NCBI GenBank assembly: GCA_900753305.1
Contig: CAADYR010000091.1
Location: 32,067 to 96,066, forward strand
Origin: Lachnospiraceae bacterium
GTDB lineage: Bacteria; Bacillota; Clostridia; Lachnospirales; Lachnospiraceae
Length of the DNA: 64,000 nucleotides
Direction of reading: 5' to 3'
The notes under the pieces were generated by a model that was not told where the DNA came from, did not search any database, and saw nothing but the letters and a program-made list of their open reading frames with translations. The number at the start of each line of letters is the position of its first letter. Position 1 is the stretch's first letter. This document shows positions 1-8,585 of this stretch, one piece after another. A program made the position numbers and the translations under genes.

Positions 1-1
1 T

Positions 2-130
2 ACACAGACAATGGTAGCTCCTATGGAAGATGGCAATACACAGGTACAGGTTGTATCCTGGTATGATAACGAGAACAGCTACACAAGCCAGATGGTTAGA
101 ACAATTAAGTACTTCTCTGAATTAGCTTAA
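2..130 (+). CDS. gap: Glyceraldehyde-3-phosphate dehydrogenase, C-terminal end (partial)
   Basis: Only the last 42 codons are in the window; the gene enters from the left edge and stops with TAA at 128-130. The tail carries the typical GAPDH C-terminal signature SWYDNENSYTSQMVRTI, where the Tyr/Asn-rich helix packs next to the NAD site. The enzyme converts glyceraldehyde-3-phosphate to 1,3-bisphosphoglycerate in the cytoplasm, the step before Pgk, which is the next gene. A strong terminator follows, so gap can be an independent transcript even though pgk and tpiA lie downstream in pathway order. Confidence 0.93.
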   Translation, partial: TQTMVAPMEDGNTQVQVVSWYDNENSYTSQMVRTIKYFSELA

Positions 131-154
131 TTAGTTGTTAATACAAGACCTATC

Positions 155-187
155 AAGGGTCCGGTCTTATGGACCGGGCCCTTTTTA
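155..187 (+). terminator. Rho-independent terminator after gap
   Basis: A GC-rich stem of 12 pairs (AAGGGTCCGGTC against GACCGGGCCCTT, one G-T pair) with a TTAT-type loop is followed at once by a run of T. It ends the gap transcript; pgk must use readthrough or its own promoter in the 70 bases that follow. Confidence 0.9.
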
Positions 188-279
188 TAATTTTTATGTC
201 ATTTTGACTTGAATCTGTGTATAAGTGCACATGGCACAGACTCAATATATAATAATGTGTGCGCGGAAAGAGGATTAAA

Positions 280-1503
280 ATGGGATTAAATAAAAAATCA
301 ATTGATGACATTAATGTAAAAGGAAAAAGAGTCCTTGTAAGATGTGATTTCAATGTGCCTCTTAAAAACGGTGAAATTACAGATGAAACTCGTATCGTTG
401 CAGCTCTTCCTACAATTCAGAAGCTGATCAATGATGGTGGTAAAGTTATCCTTTGCTCTCACTTAGGCAAGGTTAAGAATGGTCCTAATGAAGGTGAATC
501 TCTGGCACCTGTTGCTAAGAGACTTGCAGAGAAACTTGGCAAGCCTGTAAATTTTGTAGCAGATTACAACGTAACAGGTGAGGCAGCTACAGCAGCAGTT
601 AATGCCATGAAAGAAGGAGATGTTGTATTATTACAGAATACTCGTTTCCGTGGCGCAGAAGAGACTAAGAATGGTGAAGAATTCAGCAAAGAATTAGCTG
701 ATCTTGCAGATGTATATGTATGTGATGCCTTTGGTTCTTCCCATAGAGCACATGCTTCTGTTGCAGGTGTAACCAAGTTCATCACTGCAAAGGGTGGACA
801 GAACGTAGTTGGTTACTTAATGCAGAAAGAAATCAACTTCCTTGGTAATGCAGTAGAAGATCCTGTAAGACCTTTCGTTGCAATCCTTGGTGGAGCTAAA
901 GTTGCAGACAAGTTAAATGTTATCTCCAACTTACTTGAGAAGTGCGATACACTGATCATTGGTGGTGGTATGGCTTATACTTTCTTAAAGGCTAAGGGAT
1001 ATGAAATTGGTAAGTCTCTTGTAGATGATACTAAGATTGATTACTGTAAAGAAATGATGGCTAAGGCTGAGAAGCTTGGCAAGAAGTTACTTCTTCCTGT
1101 AGATTCTGTAACAATCGCTGATTTCCCTAATCCTATCGATGCTCCTGTAGAAGTAGAAGTATATGATGTTACTAATATGCCTGCAGACAGAGAAGGATGC
1201 GATATCGGACCTAAGACAGCAGAATTATATGCAGAAGCAGTTAAGACAGCTAAGACAGTTGTATGGAACGGACCTATGGGTGTATTTGAGAACCCTACTC
1301 TTGCAAAGGGTACAATTGCTGTAGCTAAGGCTTTGGCAGAGACAGATGCAACTACAATCATCGGTGGTGGTGATAGTGCAGCAGCAGTTAACCAGTTAGG
1401 TTTTGCAGATAAGATGTCTCATATTTCAACAGGTGGCGGTGCTTCCTTAGAGTTCCTTGAAGGCAAAGAGCTTCCTGGCGTAGTAGCAGCAGACGATAAA
1501 TAG
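280..1503 (+). CDS. pgk: Phosphoglycerate kinase
   Basis: This 407-residue cytoplasmic enzyme transfers phosphate from 1,3-bisphosphoglycerate to ADP. The family signature VKGKRVLVRCDFNVPL is near the N-terminus, the hinge-domain stretch with PFVAILGGAKVADKL is central, and the nucleotide-binding glycine motif with TTIIGGGDSAAAV is near the C-terminus. Length matches bacterial Pgk. An in-frame GTG at 259 would add seven residues, but the ATG at 280 sits just after AAAGAGG and gives the usual MxLNKKSIDD start, so 280 is preferred. Codons are biased as expected for a highly expressed gene. It lies between gap and tpiA, a standard glycolytic cluster. Confidence 0.97.
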   Translation: MGLNKKSIDDINVKGKRVLVRCDFNVPLKNGEITDETRIVAALPTIQKLINDGGKVILCSHLGKVKNGPNEGESLAPVAKRLAEKLGKPVNFVADYNVTGEAATAAVNAMKEGDVVLLQNTRFRGAEETKNGEEFSKELADLADVYVCDAFGSSHRAHASVAGVTKFITAKGGQNVVGYLMQKEINFLGNAVEDPVRPFVAILGGAKVADKLNVISNLLEKCDTLIIGGGMAYTFLKAKGYEIGKSLVDDTKIDYCKEMMAKAEKLGKKLLLPVDSVTIADFPNPIDAPVEVEVYDVTNMPADREGCDIGPKTAELYAEAVKTAKTVVWNGPMGVFENPTLAKGTIAVAKALAETDATTIIGGGDSAAAVNQLGFADKMSHISTGGGASLEFLEGKELPGVVAADDK

Positions 1504-1662
1504 TCGCGAATAGCAGACTGAGAAAAGTAAATTACAGACTGTGACCATGCTTGCATGGGGAACAGACTGTGATTTACTTTGTGAAGCGCAACGCGCACAA
1601 GGAAATGCGAAGCATTTTCGAGTCAGTCAGCGTAGAATTCATAAAAGTAGGAGAATATAACA
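1504..1662 (+). other. Structured intergenic element between pgk and tpiA
   Basis: 159 bases without a gene, rich in repeats and inverted repeats. ACAGACTGTG occurs twice as a direct repeat flanking the small hairpin CCATGCTTGCATGG, and both are enclosed by the outer pair AAAGTAAAT/ATTTACTTT. Further on there is a GCGCAACGCGC motif and a perfect AAATGC-GAA-GCATTT stem-loop. There is no T-tract, so it is not an ordinary terminator. It could be an RNA processing or stabilising element, or a copy of a dispersed palindromic (REP/MITE-like) repeat. The tpiA ribosome binding site (TAGGAGA, about 1648) lies at its end. Confidence 0.55.
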
Positions 1663-2412
1663 ATGGCAAGAAAGAAAATTGTAGCCGGCAACTGGAAAAT
1701 GAACATGACTCCAAGTGAAGCTGTTAAATTAGTTGCTGAGTTAAAAGATTTAGTAAAGAATGATGAAGTTGATGTAGTATATTGTGTACCGGCAATTGAT
1801 ATTGTACCTGTAGTAGAAGCAGTTAAAGGTACAAACGTTAAAGTTGGTGCAGAAAATATGTATGTGGAGGAAAAGGGCGCTTATACCGGCGAAATTGCTC
1901 CCGCTATGTTAGTAGATGCAGGCGTATCCTATGTTATTATCGGACATTCAGAGCGTCGTGATTACTTTAAGGAAGATGATGCTTTCCTGAACAAGAAAGT
2001 ATTAAAGGCATTTGAACATGGTTTAACACCTATTCTTTGCTGCGGTGAGTCCTTAGAGCAGAGAGAAACAGGCGTAACTATGGATTGGATCCGTTTACAG
2101 ATCAAGTCTGATCTTGTTGGTGTAACTGCAGATCAGGTTAAGTCTATGGTAATCGCATATGAACCTATCTGGGCTATCGGTACAGGTAAGACTGCTACAA
2201 CAGAGCAGGCTCAGGAAGTATGTAAGGGTATCCGTGATTGCATTGCCCAGATGTATGATACAGATACAGCAGCAGCAGTACGTATCCAGTATGGCGGCTC
2301 TGTAAATGCAGGCAATGCAGCAGAATTGTTTGCTCAGCCTGATATTGACGGTGGACTTGTTGGTGGTGCATCTCTGAAAGCTGATTTCGGAAAGATCGTA
2401 AACTACAAATAA
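1663..2412 (+). CDS. tpiA: Triose-phosphate isomerase
   Basis: This 249-residue TIM barrel interconverts dihydroxyacetone phosphate and glyceraldehyde-3-phosphate. The N-terminal GNWKMN holds the catalytic lysine, IIGHSERR holds the electrophilic histidine, and AYEPIWAIGTGKTAT holds the catalytic glutamate and the flexible loop 6. The phosphate-binding YGGSVNAGN and GLVGGASL motifs are intact. The start follows TAGGAGA with normal spacing. It is probably cotranscribed with pgk through the structured intergenic element and ends at the terminator at about 2453. Confidence 0.97.
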   Translation: MARKKIVAGNWKMNMTPSEAVKLVAELKDLVKNDEVDVVYCVPAIDIVPVVEAVKGTNVKVGAENMYVEEKGAYTGEIAPAMLVDAGVSYVIIGHSERRDYFKEDDAFLNKKVLKAFEHGLTPILCCGESLEQRETGVTMDWIRLQIKSDLVGVTADQVKSMVIAYEPIWAIGTGKTATTEQAQEVCKGIRDCIAQMYDTDTAAAVRIQYGGSVNAGNAAELFAQPDIDGGLVGGASLKADFGKIVNYK

Positions 2413-2452
2413 GTAGCAGTAGATTAATAGAATAATGTTAGCGCGGTAAAGT

Positions 2453-2485
2453 AGAAGAGGGTCTGATTTTATTCAGCCCTCTTTT
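2453..2485 (+). terminator. Rho-independent terminator after tpiA
   Basis: Stem AGAGGGTCTGA with TCAGCCCTCT (one bulged base), loop TTTTAT, followed by TTTT. It closes the glycolytic cluster just before the end of the convergent gene at 2518-2793. Confidence 0.85.
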
Positions 2486-2517
2486 ATCATGTGATAATTA
2501 TGGTGTTAGAATTATTG

Positions 2518-2793
2518 CTATAATTTGAATATCATATCATGATTGATCTGCTTGGCATTTTGTATAATGTCCTTTTCCTGACTTTTTAAATAAAGTTGTA
2601 ATTGTACCAGTTCGCCATCGTCAAAGCCTTTGGAACTTAACACATTTCGACTGGGTAATACCAGCTCAGCGTAGTCTCTTCCACGTTCAGTTTTTCTCTC
2701 AAAGGATACATGTATCAATTTTCCTTTTTTGCCGGGAAGCAATCCTGTGTGAGTCATAGTTATTTTATCCGGATCTCGCAAAGTATTATTCAT
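2518..2793 (-). CDS. Small hypothetical protein (91 aa)
   Basis: A 91-residue soluble protein of unknown function, not recognised as a named family. It has no membrane segment or signal peptide; the middle is basic (LPGKKGKLIHVSFERKTERGRDYAEL) and the end looks helical. A strong AGGAGGT precedes the ATG with normal spacing on the minus strand, which supports a real gene. It is convergent with tpiA and divergent from the histidine kinase at 2954. A function cannot be named from sequence. Confidence 0.7.
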   Translation of the reverse strand: MNNTLRDPDKITMTHTGLLPGKKGKLIHVSFERKTERGRDYAELVLPSRNVLSSKGFDDGELVQLQLYLKSQEKDIIQNAKQINHDMIFKL

Positions 2794-2953
2794 AGTGAGT
2801 ACCTCCTGTTATCAGGTAATTAGTTATAATCATATTTTACAACAAAAGCACTTTCTAAAAAAGTAGTAATATGCTACTATTTATATGTTCATACCATATT
2901 ATGTCAAGCAGACAGGGTAAAGGATATACTATAATGCATAAATTGAGGTAAAT

Positions 2954-5900
2954 ATGAAAAAAATAGATTTTACTAAGTTGTTTCATTTGAAAAAACGTAC
3001 CATAACAATTTTGATATTTTCAGTTGTAATTATTGCAGTACTGTTTTTTAACTGGCGTTATTTTGAAGAAATGATAGCAGAAAATGAAACTGCGAATAAT
3101 AAACAGACGCAAGTGGTGGAAATTACTACACAGATGCAGGATACATCAGATAATCTGGCATATCTGGTACAAAATTATATTTTAACGGGAGATATGCAGT
3201 ATTTTAAGGAATACTGGAATACAGAGCTTCACGGAGAAGGCAGAATCTCCATGGTTAGAAAGTTACAGAACTTTCGTTTAGAAGAAAGCGAGATGAAAAG
3301 TCTGGATATCATCAGACAGCGCTGTGATGAACTGGAAAAGCAGGAAGTATATGCAATGCGTCTGGCTTTTTCGGAATATAATGTACATTCACAGGATTAT
3401 GAAGATGATATCGAATTGCAGGGATATATTCGATATGTGGAAAATTATGACAGAGTACCAGTTCCTAGAAAGGAACCGGATAGACCGTATAAGACCGAAA
3501 CAGAACCTGATGCAATACAATACCTGTCTGGTGATGAGTACAGTTATTGCACAGAACAGTTGAAGAATGCAATAGCAGAATTTATCAGTCAGGAACAGAA
3601 CAAACTGGATGGGATAGAACAACAGATACATGCTATTTCTAATCGGGCAATTCTTTTTCAAAGTATATGTATTCTGCTGGTGGTTATCTGTGTTGCTTTG
3701 CTTTTTCTGCAGAATCATAAAGTATATTCTCTTCGCAATCTGAATGAAAGTATCGTATCGGCAATGAGCGAAGAATATCGTCTGATTGCGCTTGTAAACC
3801 TTAAGAACCATCAGGTAACATGTCTTAAGGACAGCACAGAAGATTGGGAAGGTGGATCTTCCATGACAGCAGAATTAGGTGAGGTATCGGAAAATTATGT
3901 GAATAATCAGGTTGCTGTTGCCTATCAGGAATTATTTCTCAGGACTGTTCAACCACTGAATATCGTACATAAATTTGAAGAGGGACAGGCTATTGTATCC
4001 TGCCTGTACAAAAATAATGCAGAAGAATGGATTATGCTGGATATAACAAAATCACAGGGATATTCCAGGCAGAATCCCATTACGGTGTTTACTTTAAAAA
4101 ATGCAGGAGAAATTATTCAACAGCAAAAGGAGCAAAGACAGAGAGATGAAATGCTGATGTATTTCAGCCGTGATTTCTTTGAAGTATATGTTGTTGATCT
4201 GAATGAGGGATCATATGAGATCATACGTTCCGCAGAACGATATGGTAACTATATTAAGAATTTGACTGGAGATTTTGTGCAATTGATGGAACTTGCGATT
4301 GTTTCGTGGACGAAGCCGCCATATCGTGATATGTTCCGTCAGTTGATCGATATGCAGGAAGTAAAGAACAGATTTGCATCCGGGGCAAAGAAAATAGAAT
4401 TTATATATGAGTCGTACGATGAAAAATGGAAGAGCCTGCAATGTTTTCCTGTACCGGAATACGGATCGGGTAACGAGAAAATGATATTTGCCCTGAGAGA
4501 CTATAATGAGGAAATGCAGATCAGAACCAATGAAGTATTAGCATCGGAGGCAATGAATAGTATTTATACATTGGTCGCATTTCGTGATTATGAGGCAAAC
4601 CGTTATGAGTGCATTCATAGTTCAGAGGAATTATTGAGTGATATACCGGATAAGGGCAATTATGATGATCTGAAACAGTATATTATAAATATTATGCATG
4701 AAGAGGATAAAGATAAATTCCTGCATGATCTTTCTGATAGAAGATTTGACAGAGATGGAAGGGCAGAATGTGAATTCCGTCTTAAGGATAAGGAGGGAAG
4801 ATATCATTATTACCATGAATATGTTACGAAGGTAGATGTACCTTCTGGATCAAGAATGGTTATTCTGATGAAGAATATTGATGAGTCCAAGATGCATGAA
4901 ATCTGGAAAGCTGAACAGTTGCAAAAGGAAATACGTGCCAAGGAAAAGGAACTGGAAATGACCAAGTTACTGGCAAAGAAGAGCAAAGATCTGGAGAAAG
5001 CGTTAAAACAGGCTGAAAGTGCAAATGATGCTAAGAGCCGTTTTATGTCTAATATGTCTCATGATCTGAGAACACCTATGAATGCGATCCTTGGAATGAC
5101 ATACCTTGCAAAGAAACATATCAATGATACAGAAAAGGTGAACAAGTGTCTGGATACAATACTTGCATCTTCGGACAACATGCTGGCACTGATCAATGAT
5201 GTGCTGGACATGAATAAGATTGAAAGCGGTGTGATTGAGTTACATGAGAAGCCGGCTTCCTTACAAAAACTTATAGAAGATGTAGAAGTTATTTTCCGCA
5301 ATAAATGTGAGGCGAATCAACAGGAACTGCTTATCCAGTCCGGGCAGATGATTTATCCAAATGTAAAAATGGATGAACTTCGTATGAAACAGATTCTTAT
5401 GAATTTATTGTCTAATGCTGTGAAATACACGCAATCATTTGGAAAAGTTTCGATGGAAGTGATACAGGAAAAAACAGATGAAAATAAATGCTGTACCAGG
5501 TTTATTATTGCTGATGATGGAATTGGCATGAGCGAGAAGTTCATAAAACGTGTATTTGAACCATTTGAACGAGAGGAAACCGTATTGTCTGATAAAGTAG
5601 AAGGAACAGGACTTGGAATGGCAATCGTAAAAAATCTGGTAGATATTATGAAAGGAACCATTGAAATAGAGAGTCGTGTTAATGTCGGTACGCAAGTGAT
5701 TGTAACGATTCCTCTTGAAATTGCTTCGCAGGTAAAGAGAGAACCGGAGAAGAAGCTTAATGCAGAGCAGCATAAATATCCTGGAAAGCATATTCTTGTG
5801 GTGGAAGATAAGAGAATCAATATGGAGATCGTCAAAGGTTTCCTTGAGGACACAGAACTGATCATTGACGAGGCACGTAATGGAAAAGAAGCATTTGAAA

Positions 5901-6166
5901 AGGTTATGGCATCTCCAGAGGGAAGTATTGACCTGATCTTTATGGATATCCGTATGCCTGTTATGAAGGGGGATGAAGCCACAATGAAAATCAGACAACT
6001 GGACAGAGCGGATTGCAAGAAAATCCCTATTATTGCAATGACAGCAAATGCGTTGGAAAGTGATGTGGAAAATTCTTATAATTGTGGGATGAATGGACAT
6101 ATTTCCAAACCTATTGAACCTGAGGAAGTATATCGTTGCCTGAATAAATGGCTGATAGGAGCGTAA
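2954..6166 (+). CDS. Membrane hybrid sensor histidine kinase/response regulator
   Basis: A 1070-residue two-component sensor. TM1 is about residues 16-33 and TM2 about 232-253. Between them is a mostly helical sensor of about 200 residues carrying a NLAYLVQNYILTGDMQYF-type stretch that resembles the sensor of the chemoreceptor at 60503. The segment of about 330-690 looks like PAS-type domains plus a coiled coil. The HisKA motif SNMSHDLRTPMNAIL places the phospho-accepting His near residue 703. The ATPase has N (LMNLLSNAVKY), G1 (DDGIGMS) and G2 (GTGLGMAIVK) boxes. A C-terminal receiver has VVEDKRIN, LIFMDIRMP (phospho-Asp near 998) and the conserved Lys in SKP. The TATAAT at 2930-2935 is a candidate -10. 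No separate DNA-binding regulator is adjacent, and the signal is unknown. Confidence 0.93.
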   Translation: MKKIDFTKLFHLKKRTITILIFSVVIIAVLFFNWRYFEEMIAENETANNKQTQVVEITTQMQDTSDNLAYLVQNYILTGDMQYFKEYWNTELHGEGRISMVRKLQNFRLEESEMKSLDIIRQRCDELEKQEVYAMRLAFSEYNVHSQDYEDDIELQGYIRYVENYDRVPVPRKEPDRPYKTETEPDAIQYLSGDEYSYCTEQLKNAIAEFISQEQNKLDGIEQQIHAISNRAILFQSICILLVVICVALLFLQNHKVYSLRNLNESIVSAMSEEYRLIALVNLKNHQVTCLKDSTEDWEGGSSMTAELGEVSENYVNNQVAVAYQELFLRTVQPLNIVHKFEEGQAIVSCLYKNNAEEWIMLDITKSQGYSRQNPITVFTLKNAGEIIQQQKEQRQRDEMLMYFSRDFFEVYVVDLNEGSYEIIRSAERYGNYIKNLTGDFVQLMELAIVSWTKPPYRDMFRQLIDMQEVKNRFASGAKKIEFIYESYDEKWKSLQCFPVPEYGSGNEKMIFALRDYNEEMQIRTNEVLASEAMNSIYTLVAFRDYEANRYECIHSSEELLSDIPDKGNYDDLKQYIINIMHEEDKDKFLHDLSDRRFDRDGRAECEFRLKDKEGRYHYYHEYVTKVDVPSGSRMVILMKNIDESKMHEIWKAEQLQKEIRAKEKELEMTKLLAKKSKDLEKALKQAESANDAKSRFMSNMSHDLRTPMNAILGMTYLAKKHINDTEKVNKCLDTILASSDNMLALINDVLDMNKIESGVIELHEKPASLQKLIEDVEVIFRNKCEANQQELLIQSGQMIYPNVKMDELRMKQILMNLLSNAVKYTQSFGKVSMEVIQEKTDENKCCTRFIIADDGIGMSEKFIKRVFEPFEREETVLSDKVEGTGLGMAIVKNLVDIMKGTIEIESRVNVGTQVIVTIPLEIASQVKREPEKKLNAEQHKYPGKHILVVEDKRINMEIVKGFLEDTELIIDEARNGKEAFEKVMASPEGSIDLIFMDIRMPVMKGDEATMKIRQLDRADCKKIPIIAMTANALESDVENSYNCGMNGHISKPIEPEEVYRCLNKWLIGA

Positions 6167-6170
6167 TGAA

Positions 6171-7067
6171 GTGAACATGGATATAAAAGAATGTACACTT
6201 TGCCCACGAAATTGCGGCGTAGACCGATCGCAGGGGCAAAGAGGCTATTGCGGAATGACACAGGAAATACGCCTTGCCAGAGCGGCTCTTCATATGTGGG
6301 AGGAACCCTGCATCAGTGGCAAAAACGGCTCCGGAACGGTATTTTTTACCGGGTGTCCTCTGCGTTGTATATTTTGTCAGAATCGGGAAATTGCACTGGG
6401 AGATGTAGGAAAAGCAGTTTCAATAGAACGTCTGGTGGAAATATTTTTTGAACTGAAAGCCAAGGGAGCACATAATATCAATCTTGTGACTCCAACACAT
6501 TATGTGCCACAGATAGCGCAGGCTCTGGAGAAGGCAAAAGATGCAGGGATGAAGCTCCCTGTTGTGTATAATACAGGAAGCTATGAAAATGTAGAAACAT
6601 TGAAGATGCTGGATGGACTGATTGATATTTATCTGCCTGATTTTAAATATGACAGCAGCGAACTGGCAATGAAGTATTCCCATGCACCGGACTATCGTGA
6701 AGTGGCAGATGCGGCAATCCATGAAATGTTAAGGCAGGTTGGAAAACCTGTTTTTGATGGTGATATGCTTCAACGCGGTGTGATTGTGCGCCATCTTGTA
6801 CTTCCTGGGCATACAAAGGATTCTAAGGCGATAATCAGACATTTAATAGAAGAATATCATAATGATATCTATATCAGTATTCTGAATCAATATACGCCCT
6901 TAGAAGGGCTTACAGAGTATCCTGAACTACAGCGAAAAGTTACAGCACGTGAATATGAGAGAGTAATTGATTATGCAATAAATATCGGGATAGAAAATGG
7001 TTTTATACAGGAGGGGGATACAGCACGCGAAAGCTTTATTCCTGATTTTTCCTGTGAAGGTGTATAA
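6171..7067 (+). CDS. Radical SAM protein, PflX/pyruvate-formate-lyase-activase-like
   Basis: A 298-residue cytoplasmic iron-sulfur protein. The radical SAM cluster motif CxxxCxxC is seen in FTGCPLRCIFCQN (about residues 60-72). An N-terminal four-cysteine motif, CTLCPRNCGVDRSQGQRGYC, is typical of the PflX (COG1313) group, whose substrates are not established. The GTG at 6171 is chosen because AGGAG lies nine bases upstream; ATG at 6177 is the alternative. It begins four bases after the histidine kinase stop, so the two are probably cotranscribed. No glycyl-radical enzyme is adjacent, so calling it a Pfl activase would go too far. Confidence 0.88.
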   Translation: MNMDIKECTLCPRNCGVDRSQGQRGYCGMTQEIRLARAALHMWEEPCISGKNGSGTVFFTGCPLRCIFCQNREIALGDVGKAVSIERLVEIFFELKAKGAHNINLVTPTHYVPQIAQALEKAKDAGMKLPVVYNTGSYENVETLKMLDGLIDIYLPDFKYDSSELAMKYSHAPDYREVADAAIHEMLRQVGKPVFDGDMLQRGVIVRHLVLPGHTKDSKAIIRHLIEEYHNDIYISILNQYTPLEGLTEYPELQRKVTAREYERVIDYAINIGIENGFIQEGDTARESFIPDFSCEGV

Positions 7068-7084
7068 AAGGAGGCTTATAAGAA

Positions 7085-7822
7085 ATGTATCAAAACTATA
7101 TATTTGATCTATATGGAACATTATTGGATATTCATACAGATGAATACAGCAAAAATTTTTACAAAAAATATGTAAAATGGTTGCGTAAGCAAGGTTTTTA
7201 TTTTGATTGGAAACGTTTTCAGAAAACATTTCAGAAAGTTGAAAGAAAACATAGAGAAAGAACAAGTCCTCATCACAATCCGGAGATTCAGATTGAAGAC
7301 GTTTTCTATGAGGTTTTTCTATCAAAAGGATATGAGTTGGCTGAAGAGGAAATTGTCTGGTTATGCGAAAGTTTCCGAAGAATTTCTCTGATTTACCTCA
7401 GACTGTTTCCGGATACATTGTCATGTCTGGAACAATTAAAAAAAGCAGGTAAACATATCTATCTTCTGTCGAATGCACAACGGAGCTTTACCTGGCAGGA
7501 ACTGGAAATCAGTGGAATACTGCCTTATTTTGACGGTGTGTTGATATCTTCGGATGAGGATTGCATGAAACCAGACCCTGATTTTTATGATATTTTATGT
7601 GATCGTTATGGACTTGATAAGAAAGAATCTGTGATGATCGGTAACGAACTGCGTTCGGATATGGCAGGAGCAGCAACGGCAGGAATAGATGGATTTTATA
7701 TTAACAGGGAGGCACTTTTTCATGCACCCGATAATCCACAATATCGGTTTGTTTCTCAGAATGGTTCCTTAATGGAAGTTCTTATACAGACGGGAGTGAA
7801 CACAAATGCTGATCAGAGATGA
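7085..7822 (+). CDS. HAD-superfamily hydrolase (phosphatase-like)
   Basis: A 245-residue cytoplasmic hydrolase. Motif I is DLYGTLLD (nucleophile and acid/base Asp, with Tyr in the second variable position, a common variant), motif II is YLLSNAQ, motif III is the Lys in CMKPDPDFY, and motif IV is MIGNELRSDMAGA. The helical cap lies between motifs I and II, as in subfamily I phosphatases of the YjjG/haloacid-dehalogenase type. AAAGGAGG gives a good ribosome site at 7068. The substrate cannot be told from sequence. Its 3' end overlaps the next small gene by 17 bases. Confidence 0.88.
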   Translation: MYQNYIFDLYGTLLDIHTDEYSKNFYKKYVKWLRKQGFYFDWKRFQKTFQKVERKHRERTSPHHNPEIQIEDVFYEVFLSKGYELAEEEIVWLCESFRRISLIYLRLFPDTLSCLEQLKKAGKHIYLLSNAQRSFTWQELEISGILPYFDGVLISSDEDCMKPDPDFYDILCDRYGLDKKESVMIGNELRSDMAGAATAGIDGFYINREALFHAPDNPQYRFVSQNGSLMEVLIQTGVNTNADQR

Positions 7823-8072
7823 CTTTTTGTCACTTAATTTTGTAAAAAAGGAAGATTACAGTGGAAGTTATAAGGGAATGCGTTATCTGCTGCATCAGGC
7901 AGAAGTTGAAGAAGAGAAAAAACTGCAGATTTATCTGTGGCCGGAACCCTTTTGCTTTGATGTGACGCCGGATGAACAAAAGATATCTGAGATGTTTCCT
8001 TTTAATGAAGATGGAATGGCACAGGGAATTGACTGGATGAACAGCCAGTATGAATCAATACGAAAGAAATAG
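7806..8072 (+). CDS. Small hypothetical protein (88 aa)
   Basis: An 88-residue, acidic, probably cytoplasmic protein overlapping the end of the HAD gene by 17 bases, which implies translational coupling. It contains SYKGMRYLLHQAEVEEEKKLQIYLWPEPFCFDVTP and ends with GMAQGIDWMNSQYESIRKK. It has no membrane segment, and I do not recognise the family. A GGGAG precedes the ATG. The gene ends just before a bidirectional terminator, making it the last gene of the kinase/radical SAM/HAD group. Confidence 0.72.
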   Translation: MLIRDDFLSLNFVKKEDYSGSYKGMRYLLHQAEVEEEKKLQIYLWPEPFCFDVTPDEQKISEMFPFNEDGMAQGIDWMNSQYESIRKK

Positions 8073-8078
8073 ATATAA

Positions 8079-8112
8079 AAAACAACCCACATGACGGTAT
8101 GGGTTGTTTTTT
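8079..8112 (+). terminator. Terminator between convergent genes
   Basis: Stem AAACAACCCA / TGGGTTGTTT with a ten-base loop, flanked by A-rich sequence on the left and T7 on the right. It can therefore work in both directions, ending the + strand group and the minus strand rpsT. Confidence 0.85.
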
Positions 8113-8131
8113 TATACTCTATATTCAAGAA

Positions 8132-8395
8132 TTAAGCCATCTGGTTTACAGCCTTGGATAAACGAGAAACTTTTCTGGAAGCGTAGTTCTTGTGATATAC
8201 TCCCTTGGAAGTAGCCTTATCAATAACGCTGGTAGCGTTTAATAAAGCAGCTGCTGCAGCTTCCTTATCGTTAGCTTCGATTGCTGTATAAACTTTCTTA
8301 ATAGCAGTCTTAACACCAGACTTGATAGCCTTGTTTCTGTCAGCCTTTGTTCTGTTTACAAGAATTCTCTTCTTTGCAGATTTGATGTTTGCCAT
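8132..8395 (-). CDS. rpsT: 30S ribosomal protein S20
   Basis: An 87-residue, highly basic helical protein that binds 16S rRNA. The N-terminus MANIKSAKKRILVNRTKADRN and the C-terminal YHKNYASRKVSRLSKAVNQ are diagnostic. The reading frame opens five codons earlier, but GGAGGTG sits eight bases before the ATG at 8395, fixing that start. It is divergent from gpr, as in Bacillus where rpsT neighbours gpr-spoIIP-lepA-hemW, so this is an old Firmicute arrangement. Confidence 0.97.
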   Translation of the reverse strand: MANIKSAKKRILVNRTKADRNKAIKSGVKTAIKKVYTAIEANDKEAAAAALLNATSVIDKATSKGVYHKNYASRKVSRLSKAVNQMA

Positions 8396-8585
8396 GCTTA
8401 ACACCTCCATTCGTGAATTGCTGTATCATATCATAGTTTGTTCCATTAAATCCGGACACGGACGTTCTAATGTAAACATACTCAAATATTGTAATTTATG
8501 GAACCTTTTCTGTCAATACATATTTCAAAAAAAAAGTGGGAAAATACCAAATATTATAAAATATTACAGGAAAGGTTGGAGATAT

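Noticed and set aside
5353..6018. Long open frame on the minus strand opposite the histidine kinase
   Set aside because: It is a shadow of the kinase coding strand: Ser/Ile-rich, no domain and no ribosome site. The same holds for the other long antisense frames, for example at 1041-1361, 18327-18860 and 61489-62073.
6171..7067. Calling the radical SAM gene pflA
   Set aside because: The N-terminal four-Cys motif and lack of a neighbouring glycyl-radical enzyme fit the PflX group better.
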